The notes under the pieces are model-generated. The model was given only the letters and a program-made list of their open reading frames with translations. It made no database searches and had not been told where the DNA came from. The position numbers and the translations under genes are program-made. This document shows positions 22,962 to 29,667 of a stretch of 30,581 nt of DNA, in pieces. Source of the stretch: a virus. Numbering within the stretch: position 1 is the stretch's first letter; every line of letters begins with the position of its first letter. The DNA lies in IMG/VR virus record IMGVR_UViG_3300025892_000089, positions 1-30,581 of that record. The stretch is one strand, 5' to 3'.

Positions 22962-23735
22962 ATGATCAACCTACAATCCATTAAACAAGGGGCGCAACTT
23001 AGGGCGCCTCGAATAGTCCTGCTCGGCGTCGAGAAGATCGGCAAAAGCACCTTCGCGGCAGGCGCAGATAGACCTATCTTTCTGCCCATTCGGCAGGAGG
23101 AAGGCGTCGATGACCTCGACGTTGCGAAGTTTCCGACATTGCAGAATTTCAACCAGGTACGTGAAGCACTTGGCACACTAGCCAAGGAGGACCACGACTT
23201 CAAAACCGTGGTCATCGACTCAGCCTCTGCGTTAGAGCCGATCATTTACGGCGATGTCTGCGAGACTGAAAAAGCGGCCAGTATCGAGAAAGTCGGCGGC
23301 GGCTATGGCAAGGGCTACACCGAAGCACTCAGCCGTTGGCGCGAGCTAATGCAGGCGCTCGATTACCTGCGCGAATCCAAGAACATGGCGAGCGTCATCA
23401 TCGGCCACGTCAAGGTCAAGAAGTTCGATGATCCGCTGAACGAGTCCTACGACCAATTTCAGTTTGACGTGAACGACAAAGCGAGCGCGGCGCTGTTCCG
23501 ATGGGCGGACTTCATCGGCTTCGCGAACACGAAAACCTTCGTGAAAAAGGAGTCGACCGGCTTCGGCGACCAGAAAGGCAAAGCGCGCGATTCGGGCAAC
23601 GGGCAACGCTTCCTGTTCTGCCAGAAGTCACCGGCATTTCCAGCAGGCGGACGCGGGCCATACGGCAAACTGCCGGCAGACCTGCCACTTGACTGGCGCA
23701 CCTTCACCGAGGCAGTCGCATCGGTTTCCAAATAA
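22962..23735 (+). CDS. Sak4-like RecA-fold ATPase (AAA_24), recombination protein
   Basis: A 257-residue RecA-core ATPase. Walker A is GVEKIGKST (residues 22-30) and Walker B is TVVIDS (D86). Typical Sak4/AAA_24 features follow: GGGYGKGYTEAL, SVIIGHVKVKKFDDP and FDVNDKASAALFRWADFIG. Such proteins promote single-strand annealing with the help of a phage SSB, and the SSB-like gene follows directly, 36 bp downstream. With the Fe-S exonuclease at 20114 and RusA it completes a recombination pathway. The downstream gene pair order is that usually seen in phages. Confidence 0.85.
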   Translation: MINLQSIKQGAQLRAPRIVLLGVEKIGKSTFAAGADRPIFLPIRQEEGVDDLDVAKFPTLQNFNQVREALGTLAKEDHDFKTVVIDSASALEPIIYGDVCETEKAASIEKVGGGYGKGYTEALSRWRELMQALDYLRESKNMASVIIGHVKVKKFDDPLNESYDQFQFDVNDKASAALFRWADFIGFANTKTFVKKESTGFGDQKGKARDSGNGQRFLFCQKSPAFPAGGRGPYGKLPADLPLDWRTFTEAVASVSK

Positions 23736-23771
23736 TCACCACCACAATAACCCAACAAAATATATATTATC

Positions 23772-24239
23772 ATGAGCTTATTCTCCACACCATTTAACGC
23801 CGCCAAGATCGAAGTCGAAAACACCGACTTTTCACCGCTCGCGCCGGGCAAGTATGACGCAATCATCAGCGCCGCGGCCGAGAAGTCCACCAAGGCAGGC
23901 ACTGGCAAGTACTTGTCGGTCGAGTTCACCGTCACCAGCGTGCAGAACGAGGGGCGCCGCGTCTGGCTGAACCTCAACCTGGTCAACCCGAACCCGGTGG
24001 CGGTCGAGATCGCGCAGAAGGAACTAGCATTGCTATGCAAGGCAATCGGCGTGATGCAAGTATCGGACGAGTCGCAACTGGTCGACAAGGCGCTCACGAT
24101 CAAGGTGACAGTCGATGGCGACCGTAACAACGTCAAAGGGTTCTTCCCACTGGCGGCACGCGTGGCTGCACCGGCACAAGCGGTACAAGCGGCACCGGCG
24201 GCGGCAGCTAGCGAGCCAGACGGCATGCCTTGGGGCTAG
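23772..24239 (+). CDS. DUF669 single-strand DNA-binding-like protein
   Basis: A 155-residue protein of the DUF669 type, an OB-fold-like protein found beside Sak4 ATPases. Recognisable parts are LAPGKYDAIISAAAEKSTKAG followed by KYLSVEFTV, RRVWLNLNLVNPNP and the helix KELALLCKAIGV. The C-terminus is an Ala/Pro-rich linker and ends EPDGMPWG, comparable with the flexible tail and tip of SSB proteins. It likely coats single-stranded DNA and loads the ATPase. Its stop is at the edge of operator copy 5. Confidence 0.82.
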   Translation: MSLFSTPFNAAKIEVENTDFSPLAPGKYDAIISAAAEKSTKAGTGKYLSVEFTVTSVQNEGRRVWLNLNLVNPNPVAVEIAQKELALLCKAIGVMQVSDESQLVDKALTIKVTVDGDRNNVKGFFPLAARVAAPAQAVQAAPAAAASEPDGMPWG

Positions 24240-24253
24240 GGTGTATTGCACCT
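24239..24253. promoter_or_regulatory. Operator copy 5
   Basis: GGGTGTATTGCACCT, immediately behind the SSB-like stop codon. TATAAA (24256-24261) follows and could be a -10, but no good -35 is placed correctly. The terminator at 24263 begins 10 bp further on. Confidence 0.65.
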
Positions 24254-24262
24254 GATATAAAT

Positions 24263-24296
24263 GGCTGGCAGGTCCGAACCCTGCCGGCCGCTTTTT
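24263..24296 (+). terminator. Strong intrinsic terminator before HNH gene
   Basis: GGCTGGCAGG (24263-24272) pairs with CCTGCCGGCC (24280-24289) over ten positions with one wobble, loop TCCGAAC, then GC and TTTTT (24292-24296). It should end the recombination transcript. An ATG at 24261 falls beside this stem, which argues for the later start (24312) of the next gene. Confidence 0.85.
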
Positions 24297-24311
24297 AACT
24301 ACTCAACAATT

Positions 24312-25082
24312 ATGAATAACAAAAAACACAAACAAGGCGACGTTCGGGAAGACGGCATGGTTTTCTGGGAGTATGCAAAAAGCTGCAAAAACGGCGAGTA
24401 CTGGGTGACTGCTGAGAAGTTCGCAGAAAAGCGCAAGTATCGCGAAGAAAACAAAGAGAAGGTTGCGGAATATAAGCGCAAGCACTACGAGGCAAACAAG
24501 GAGAAGGTTGCGGAATATAAGCGCAAGCACTACGAGGCAAATAGGGAGAATATTGCAGAAAAGGCTCGCAAGTATCGCGAGGCAAATAAAGAGGAGGTTG
24601 CGGAATCCCAGCGCAAGTATCGCGAAGCAAACAAAGAGAAGATTGCGGAAATGAATCGCAAGCGGTACCAGAACGATCCGCAATACCGGGCAATGTGCGA
24701 AGTTAGAAGCCACACTCGCCGAGTCGAGAAGGGCGGCAAGCGGTCACTTGAGCTTTACGGCGTGCCGACTGTTGAATGGGTGCTGAAGATCAAGCGCGGG
24801 CGGATGCGTATCTATAATAAGTACTTCAAGGGCGTTGCAAAGCACTTGGATCATATCAGGCCGCTGGCTGAGGTGATGCACAGCATCGAGGAAATGCACA
24901 AGCGTTCGCACTTTAGCAATCTGCTTTATATCCCGGCAGAGGCGAATCGGTCGAAGGGCGCAAAGCCGTTCTGGGAGTGGTTCGCCACGCTGACCGATAA
25001 GAAGCTGATCAAGTGCATATCGGAACAGGATGCCTACAATAAGAAAATCCAACGACAACTCGAATGTCAGCCAACCACATGA
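24312..25082 (+). CDS. HNH endonuclease-like protein with 15-residue repeats
   Basis: A 256-residue protein. Residues about 45-119 are five tandem 15-residue units of the form EANKEKVAEYKRKHY, predicted as one long charged helix. The C-terminal half has an HNH-type core: AKHLDHIRPLAE, then FSNLLYIPAEANRSKGAK. Such repeat-plus-HNH proteins occur as free-standing phage endonucleases and may act as homing nucleases or in packaging. The in-frame ATG at 24261 would add 17 residues but lies at the terminator. The stop overlaps the next start (ATGA at 25079). Confidence 0.72.
   Translation: MNNKKHKQGDVREDGMVFWEYAKSCKNGEYWVTAEKFAEKRKYREENKEKVAEYKRKHYEANKEKVAEYKRKHYEANRENIAEKARKYREANKEEVAESQRKYREANKEKIAEMNRKRYQNDPQYRAMCEVRSHTRRVEKGGKRSLELYGVPTVEWVLKIKRGRMRIYNKYFKGVAKHLDHIRPLAEVMHSIEEMHKRSHFSNLLYIPAEANRSKGAKPFWEWFATLTDKKLIKCISEQDAYNKKIQRQLECQPTT
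24444..24668 (+). repeat. 45-bp tandem repeats within HNH gene
   Basis: Five units start at 24444, 24489, 24534, 24579 and 24624; units 1 and 2 are nearly identical at DNA level. They keep the reading frame and encode the helical 15-residue repeats, so their number can change without breaking the protein. Confidence 0.85.
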
Positions 25083-25498
25083 CAATTAAAAGAGGTCCAA
25101 TCATCAAGACGGGGGAATGTCATAAGTGCGGACAATTCACCGAGGCGACTGTCGTGATGCAAATAATAAGCAGCGGTGCGACATTCTTCAATTGGTGGTG
25201 CACTCAATGCCAAAGGCATCACGGACGCGGGGAATGGGTAAAAAAAGAATGGGTGTTAAATAGCCTGCCACCTGGCGCAACGATCGAGGACATTCCTTTG
25301 TCGAGATTTTCATGCGGTGAACGATGCGCAAAATGCGGGAGCCGCGGGACAGAGAAACACCACTGGGCACCACAAGCGCTGTTCTCAAATGCAGACGACT
25401 GGCCAATGGATTTTCTCTGCAAAAAATGCCACGACGAGTGGCACGAGATAATCAACCCGAAAATGATAAAATGGGCACTCAACTACTCAACCACATGA
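25079..25498 (+). CDS. Zinc-finger/HNH-type protein
   Basis: A 139-residue protein starting in the stop of the HNH gene (ATGA); an in-frame ATG at 25064 is less likely. It has two zinc-binding regions: ECHKCGQF...WWCTQCQRHHG in the N-terminal half and CAKCGSRGTEKHHWAPQALF...DFLCKKCHDEWHEI in the C-terminal half. The second block has the HH and CH..WH spacing of HNH endonucleases. It may work with its neighbour, or be a second, independent nuclease. Confidence 0.68.
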   Translation: MTIKRGPIIKTGECHKCGQFTEATVVMQIISSGATFFNWWCTQCQRHHGRGEWVKKEWVLNSLPPGATIEDIPLSRFSCGERCAKCGSRGTEKHHWAPQALFSNADDWPMDFLCKKCHDEWHEIINPKMIKWALNYSTT

Positions 25499-25608
25499 TC
25501 CTTTTCTCCATCACTTTATTACTCGCCGCCGGGCTGCTGATCCGAGCGCACCGGCGCAACTTCCACAAATGGCAGGCCATTGCACGCTTTAGCCGCAGAC
25601 ACTTCTAA
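25495..25608 (+). CDS. Small single-TM protein
   Basis: A 37-residue protein: hydrophobic N-terminal helix (ILFSITLLLAAGLLIRA) then a very basic tail (HRRNFHKWQAIARFSRRHF). The ATGA overlap with the upstream stop supports it. The pattern is typical of small inner-membrane phage proteins. Function unknown. Confidence 0.5.
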   Translation: MILFSITLLLAAGLLIRAHRRNFHKWQAIARFSRRHF

Positions 25609-25612
25609 ACCT

Positions 25613-26272
25613 ATGAGCGTAAAACTAATATCACAAAGCCTGCCATCGGCTGAAATGCTGGAGCACGATCTGCACAACTGCCAAGACCTGATTGCATTCT
25701 GTGCCAGGGTGTCGAATCCAAGCAACCAGCTCAACAAGGCGACGTCCGAGAAACTGATCAAGTACTTGATCACGCACAAGCACTACAGTCCCTTAGAGAT
25801 GGTCTCAGCCTGTCTTGAGATCAACACGACACGGGACATCGCGCGGCAAATTCTACGCCATCGCAGCTTCACCTTCCAGGAGTTCAGTCAGCGGTATGCA
25901 GATCCGACCAAAGACCTCGGATTCGTCCTTCGCGAGCCGCGCTTGCAAGACACTAAGAACCGCCAGAACTCCATCGAGAACAAAGACGTTGATCTAATTG
26001 TAGATTGGTTTGACCAGCAGAAGAAAGTAATCGACGCCGCGCAGGACGCTTACCGCTGGGCGATCGACCACGGCATCGCCAAGGAACAGGCTCGTGCTGT
26101 ACTACCGGAGGGCAACGTCATCAGTCGTCTGTATATGTCTGGAACCCTGCGCTCATGGATTCACTACATCGACCTGCGCTCGGGCAATGGCACGCAAAAG
26201 GAACACATGGACATCGCGCTCAACTGCGCGCGGGAGATCGCCAAGGTGTTTCCAATGATTAACGAGCTATGA
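25613..26272 (+). CDS. thyX: Flavin-dependent thymidylate synthase ThyX
   Basis: A 219-residue enzyme that makes dTMP from dUMP using FAD and methylenetetrahydrofolate. The diagnostic RHRx7S motif is R82-H83-R84...S92 within RHRSFTFQEFSQRYA. Also visible are THKHYSPLEMVS near the N-terminus, which includes the conserved His and Ser, and the C-terminal RSWIHYIDLRSG with the conserved Arg and Asp. ATG 25613 was chosen over 25580, because the extra 11 residues would be encoded within the upstream gene. It supplies thymidine for phage replication and overlaps the next gene by 4 nt. Confidence 0.93.
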   Translation: MSVKLISQSLPSAEMLEHDLHNCQDLIAFCARVSNPSNQLNKATSEKLIKYLITHKHYSPLEMVSACLEINTTRDIARQILRHRSFTFQEFSQRYADPTKDLGFVLREPRLQDTKNRQNSIENKDVDLIVDWFDQQKKVIDAAQDAYRWAIDHGIAKEQARAVLPEGNVISRLYMSGTLRSWIHYIDLRSGNGTQKEHMDIALNCAREIAKVFPMINEL

Positions 26273-26502
26273 GCGATACGCCAAGAACAGACGAAGCCAG
26301 ACGCCAACACCAAGCAACCATCTGGCAAGGGCGAGCCGCCACAACTATCGAGACGGTAGACATCGAATTTGCGCGTGAGTTGGAGCGTGAGCTGAACGAG
26401 CTAGTGGAAGACCGTGACTATTACGAATCGAGCTTACGCAAAGCGGAGAACCGTGAACTAAATCTAATGAAAGAAAAAGCAGAGCGCGACACATCACTTT
26501 AG
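26269..26502 (+). CDS. Small coiled-coil phage protein
   Basis: A 77-residue protein beginning SDTPRTDEARR, a start common among small phage proteins of unknown function. The rest is a charged coiled coil (FARELERELNELVEDRDYYE, then SSLRKAENRELNLMKEKAE). It overlaps thyX by 4 nt and ends immediately before leader RNA element A. Confidence 0.65.
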   Translation: MSDTPRTDEARRQHQATIWQGRAATTIETVDIEFARELERELNELVEDRDYYESSLRKAENRELNLMKEKAERDTSL

Positions 26503-26677
26503 ACTTTGAGCGGCACATTGCCACTCGAACCGATCCGGAGGGCGTGAGGAACCCTTCGAGTCCGTGAAATAACAAACCAAAAACTAGACATAGCCAGTCA
26601 ACAGTTGGCGTTCGTTATAAAGAGAGAAGCGCCCGGCGCCGCAGCGGGTAAAATCTGCGGCACACTTTCAATTAACC
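26503..26677 (+). ncRNA. Structured leader element A, upstream of helicase gene
   Basis: A 175-nt gene-free stretch homologous to 28813-28996. Parts in order: ACTTTGAGCGGCACATTGCC with hairpin GGCA/TGCC (26512-26522); hairpin ACTCGAA (26523-26529)/TTCGAGT (26555-26561), topped by GGG/CCC around the loop CGTGAGGAA (26543-26551); the shared single strand with AACCAA and ACAGTTGGCG (26601-26610); CGTTATAAAG; and hairpin CCGCAG (26639-26644)/CTGCGG (26655-26660) followed by CACACTTT and the helicase start. Sequence of the stems differs from element B while pairing is kept. Role unknown; a cis-acting regulatory RNA is the leading idea. Confidence 0.7.
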
Positions 26678-28270
26678 ATGACACCACGACCATATCAACA
26701 AGAGGCGCTCGATGCGCTCGATGCACATTTACGCTCAGGCAAGGGCACCGCGCCGTGCGTGGCGATCCCGACCGGCGGCGGCAAGTCGCTGGTCATTGCT
26801 ATGGCGATTCAACGCTGGCGGGCCAAGCATCCAAACTTGCGCGCCTGCGTCCTGCAACACCGCAAGGAACTGGTCCAACAGAACAGCGAGGAGTTTCAGG
26901 GCATCGCACCGGACTGCCCGGTCGGCATCTATGCGGCCGCACTCAAACGGCGCGACACCGAGCACAATGTGCTGTACGCCAGCATTGACAGCATCTATGC
27001 CAAAGCCGACGAGCTGGAGCCGTTCGACGTGATCATTGTCGACGAGGCGCACCGCATCCCATTGAAGGGTGAGGGCAAGTATCGCAAATTTATTGACGGC
27101 TGCCGGCGCTGGAATCCCAAGCTGGTGGTGGTCGGCGTAACGGCGACGCCTTACCGGATGGCGGGGCCGATCTGCCACAAGGACCACATCCTGCAGGAGT
27201 TGATTTACAATGCGAGCGTGGCGGCGCTGATCGAGGATGGCTTTTTAAGTACCCTGCGCACACGGTGCAGCGTCAACCAGCCGGACTTGTCCAAAGTGCG
27301 CAAGACCGCCGGCGACTACGTGGCCAAGGCATTATCCGAGCAGCTCGATAAAGACGAGGTGGTCGGCCAAGCGGTCAAGGAACTGGTCGGCATTATCAAC
27401 GCCGAGCAGCGCAAAAGCGTCGTGGTGTTTGCGATCGACATCGCGCATTGCCAGCACATCAGCGCCGAGTTGAAAAAGTACGGCATTCATGCGCCGTACG
27501 TGACCGCCAAGACCGCAGCGAGCGAGCGCGACCGCATCGTCGAGGAGTTCAAAGCAGGGCGGCACCGGGTGCTGGTCAATGTCAACGTGTATTCGGAAGG
27601 ATTTAATGCCAAGCAGGTCGACTGCGTGGCACTGCTGCGGCCGACACTGAGCAAGGGCATGTACGTCCAAATGGTCGGCCGTGGGCTGCGTCTGTATCCG
27701 AACAAGGCCGACTGCCTGGTGCTGGACTTCGCGCACTGTATCGAGGAGCACGGGCCAATTGATGCGCCGGACGATCGACTGGTGCGCATGTACACCTGCG
27801 AGAATTGCGGCGACTTGTTTTCTCACTTGGTCGGCGCGTGCCCGAACTGCGGGTGGAAAATACCACCGGGCGAAAAGAAGCAGGCTGAAGAGGAGGTCGA
27901 GCGAGAACGCAAAATGCACGAGGCCCAGGCGGCCGCGACTGATATTCTCAGCAAGCCGGAATGGGTCAACGTGAGCGGGGTCAAATGCCATTTGCGGCGC
28001 AATCCTGACGGAACGGACGCGCTGCGCGTGCAGTACCGTTTCGGGGCGCGTAGCGTGTCGGCAGTGGTGCACCTGGACGACGCCAGCGGGCCAAGGTTCA
28101 GCGAGGCAAAGGCATGGTGGAATCTATTGCAGGCCGGACCAATGCCGAGCGTGGCCGAGGCATTGCAGGACATGTTTTTGCCGCATCGGATCGAGGAACG
28201 CATCAGGCGCCTATTGGTCACCGCGAGCGGGTCGCGTGCAATTGTCCACGATTACGAAGTGGCCAGCTGA
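26678..28270 (+). CDS. DEAH-box superfamily 2 helicase with zinc ribbon
   Basis: A 530-residue helicase. Motifs: RPYQQEAL (Q-like), Walker A TGGGKS (T32-S37), DEAH (D122-H125), motif III-like VTATPYR, and motif VI QMVGRGLR (Q331-R338). A zinc ribbon follows with CENC (C374, C377) and CPNC (C388, C391). The remaining 140 residues form an extra domain of unknown role. Such SF2 proteins in phages unwind or remodel DNA during replication and recombination. The start follows structured leader element A with no Shine-Dalgarno of its own, so the leader may control it. Confidence 0.9.
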   Translation: MTPRPYQQEALDALDAHLRSGKGTAPCVAIPTGGGKSLVIAMAIQRWRAKHPNLRACVLQHRKELVQQNSEEFQGIAPDCPVGIYAAALKRRDTEHNVLYASIDSIYAKADELEPFDVIIVDEAHRIPLKGEGKYRKFIDGCRRWNPKLVVVGVTATPYRMAGPICHKDHILQELIYNASVAALIEDGFLSTLRTRCSVNQPDLSKVRKTAGDYVAKALSEQLDKDEVVGQAVKELVGIINAEQRKSVVVFAIDIAHCQHISAELKKYGIHAPYVTAKTAASERDRIVEEFKAGRHRVLVNVNVYSEGFNAKQVDCVALLRPTLSKGMYVQMVGRGLRLYPNKADCLVLDFAHCIEEHGPIDAPDDRLVRMYTCENCGDLFSHLVGACPNCGWKIPPGEKKQAEEEVERERKMHEAQAAATDILSKPEWVNVSGVKCHLRRNPDGTDALRVQYRFGARSVSAVVHLDDASGPRFSEAKAWWNLLQAGPMPSVAEALQDMFLPHRIEERIRRLLVTASGSRAIVHDYEVAS

Positions 28271-28289
28271 AAAAAGGTGCATTCAATGG

Positions 28290-28317
28290 TTGACGGGTGT
28301 ATCTTACCTGCCACAGT
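28290..28317 (+). promoter_or_regulatory. Promoter with operator copy 6
   Basis: TTGACG (28290-28295) runs directly into GGTGTATCTTACCT (28296-28309), a slightly degenerate operator. The -10 is weak (CACAGT, 28312-28317). It heads the 266-bp gene-free region 28271-28536, which also holds a terminator and operator copy 7. Confidence 0.6.
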
Positions 28318-28391
28318 TTCGGTCGGAACTTAGCTTTGACGCGCTAGGGTAACGGATGTCAGAAAACCCACTCCATTCTTGCTTCCATACT

Positions 28392-28426
28392 GGCCTGCAT
28401 TTGCGAAAGCAGATGCGGGCCTTTTT
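28392..28426 (+). terminator. Strong intrinsic terminator with GAAA tetraloop
   Basis: GGCCTGCATTTGC (28392-28404) pairs with GCAGATGCGGGCC (28409-28421) over all 13 positions (two G-T wobbles), closing a GAAA loop and followed by TTTTT (28422-28426). It either ends the helicase transcript or is the 3' end of a small RNA begun at the promoters at 28290 or 28336. Confidence 0.9.
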
Positions 28427-28455
28427 GCGCCGGTTGAAAATAAATGACAAATAAA

Positions 28456-28483
28456 TTGACAGGTGCATTACACCTTGCAGTAT
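28456..28483 (+). promoter_or_regulatory. Promoter with operator copy 7
   Basis: TTGACA (28456-28461) abuts GGTGCATTACACCT (28462-28475), and CAGTAT (28478-28483) is a possible -10 at 16 bp. This restarts transcription after the terminator at 28392 and serves the gene at 28537. Confidence 0.7.
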
Positions 28484-28536
28484 CTGGCACATCGAAGGCA
28501 GCACGCCGACGAACTTATTAACTAAATTAACGACCG

Positions 28537-28779
28537 ATGCTAAATCAAATCAACTTCATCCTTTCCAATAAAATCATTCGCGAATTCCTCGAAAACGACG
28601 CACGCGAGCAAGTTGCAAAAGACATTCGCGCCAAGACCGGAAGCGGCACCACCGCGAAGGCCGTTGAGGTCCTTTTGATGAATGGCAACGATAAGACCAT
28701 TGCTGACCGTTATTTGAAATATTTTGCAGCAGGAGTCACCGCAGCGGCAAAGCTTCGCGCTGAAACAATCACCGCATAA
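28537..28779 (+). CDS. Hypothetical early protein
   Basis: An 80-residue mostly helical protein (NQINFILSNKIIREFLENDA, REQVAKDIRAKTGSG, then ADRYLKYFAAGVTAAAKL). No family is recognised. It is the first gene behind operator promoter 7 and is followed by structured leader element B. Confidence 0.55.
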   Translation: MLNQINFILSNKIIREFLENDAREQVAKDIRAKTGSGTTAKAVEVLLMNGNDKTIADRYLKYFAAGVTAAAKLRAETITA

Positions 28780-28812
28780 CTCGTTAGAAAAATAACCCCT
28801 TTCGGACCAAAC

Positions 28813-28996
28813 ACTTTGAGCGGCACATTGCCAATCAAGCCGGCGTGCAAGGCATAAGGAACCATGCATGCCGGCGATTACATCGAACCAACAACTAATA
28901 CCTCGGTACAGTTGGCGGCACTCGTTCTAAAGGAAGAAACACAGCACCCGCGTCTCAGGGGTTTATCTGAGGCACCACTTTTAAACTCAAAGCACT
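28813..28996 (+). ncRNA. Structured leader element B, upstream of repeat-protein gene
   Basis: A 184-nt stretch homologous to element A along its length. The first 20 nt after ACTTTGAG are identical (GGCA 28822-28825/TGCC 28829-28832). The second hairpin has an 11-bp stem, GCCGGCGTGCA (28839-28849)/TGCATGCCGGC (28865-28875), around GG-CATAAGGAA-CC. ACAGTTGGCG recurs at 28908-28917, then CGTTCTAAAG. The last hairpin is TCTCAG (28953-28958)/CTGAGG (28967-28972), followed by CACCACTTTT. AAGGA and an ATG (28864) are buried in the second hairpin; the short frame from that ATG is probably not a gene. Confidence 0.7.
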
Positions 28997-29221
28997 ATGA
29001 AAAAACTAAGCGACACCTTAAAAGAACTAAACATCAACTTCAGCTTTCCCATTACAATCAAAGATGCCAATGGCAACCAGACTTACTTCGAGAACAGCGA
29101 TGGCTACTGGTTTAAGCGTGAGTATGATCCTAAGGGCAACCAGACTTACTACGAGAACGACGATGGCTCCAAGAAGGGTACTCCAAGATCAGCCAAGATT
29201 TGCGAAGGTAAAACACTTTAA
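28997..29221 (+). CDS. Small DGN-x-TYYE repeat protein, short paralogue
   Basis: A 74-residue protein: conserved N-terminus (KLSDTLKELNINFSFPITIK), two 21-residue units starting DANGNQTYFENSDGYWFK, and the ending GTPRSAKICEGKTL. Start context (CAAAGCACTATG), N-terminus and C-terminus are all repeated in the next gene, so the pair arose by duplication. The units resemble short YD-type beta-hairpin repeats. Such proteins recur in phages without known function. Confidence 0.75.
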   Translation: MKKLSDTLKELNINFSFPITIKDANGNQTYFENSDGYWFKREYDPKGNQTYYENDDGSKKGTPRSAKICEGKTL

Positions 29222-29253
29222 GTTGACGGTGTTAAATACGAACTCAAAGCACT

Positions 29254-29667
29254 ATGAAAACACTAAGTGAAACACTATCAGAACTAAACATCAAATTCAG
29301 CTTTCCCATTGAGATTAAAGATGTTGATGGCAACCAGACTTACTGCGAGGACAGTGATGGCTACTGGTTTAAGTGTGAGTATGATGTTGATGGCAACGAG
29401 ACTTACTACGAGCGCAGCGATGGCTACTGGTTCAAGTGTGAGTATGATGTTGATGGCAACGAGACTTACTACGAGCGCAGGGATGGCTACTGGACTAAGC
29501 GTAAGTATGATGCTAATGGCAACGTGACTTACTACGAGCGCAGTGATGGCAAATGGTCTAAGCGTGAGTATGATGTTGATGGCAACACGACTTACTTCGA
29601 GCACAGCGACGGCACCAAGAATGGTACTCCAAGATCAGCCAAGATTTGCGAAGGTAAAACACTTTAG
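29254..29667 (+). CDS. DGN-x-TYYE repeat protein, long paralogue
   Basis: A 137-residue protein with the same N- and C-terminal segments as the preceding gene but five repeat units (DVDGNETYYERSDGYWFKCE-type) instead of two. Each unit is 21 residues and probably a beta-hairpin, giving an elongated beta structure. TTGACGGTGTT upstream (29223) vaguely resembles an operator promoter. Copy-number differences between the paralogues show that the repeat array expands and shrinks. Function unknown. Confidence 0.75.
   Translation: MKTLSETLSELNIKFSFPIEIKDVDGNQTYCEDSDGYWFKCEYDVDGNETYYERSDGYWFKCEYDVDGNETYYERRDGYWTKRKYDANGNVTYYERSDGKWSKREYDVDGNTTYFEHSDGTKNGTPRSAKICEGKTL
29320..29634 (+). repeat. 63-bp tandem repeats
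   Basis: Units start at 29320, 29383, 29446, 29509 and 29572, the last incomplete. The second and third are nearly identical. Two related units lie at 29063 and 29126 in the neighbouring gene. They are in-frame coding repeats, not a CRISPR array: there are no spacers. Confidence 0.9.

Noticed and set aside
23459-24226. 255-residue frame on the - strand
   Set aside because: It is antisense to the Sak4-like and SSB-like genes and low-complexity Ser/Ala-rich.
24299-24739. Several + and - strand frames across the 45-bp repeats
   Set aside because: Repeats in frame with the HNH gene open the other frames too; none has start signals.
27332-28072. 246-residue frame on the - strand
   Set aside because: It is antisense to the helicase; no independent support.
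28864-29115. 83-residue frame beginning in leader element B behind AAGGA
   Set aside because: It runs through the structured leader and overlaps the better-supported repeat-protein gene at 28997; its composition is that of a shifted frame of repeat DNA.
29320-29634. Regular repeats as a possible CRISPR array
   Set aside because: The units are contiguous and in frame, encode a repeat protein and have no unique spacers.
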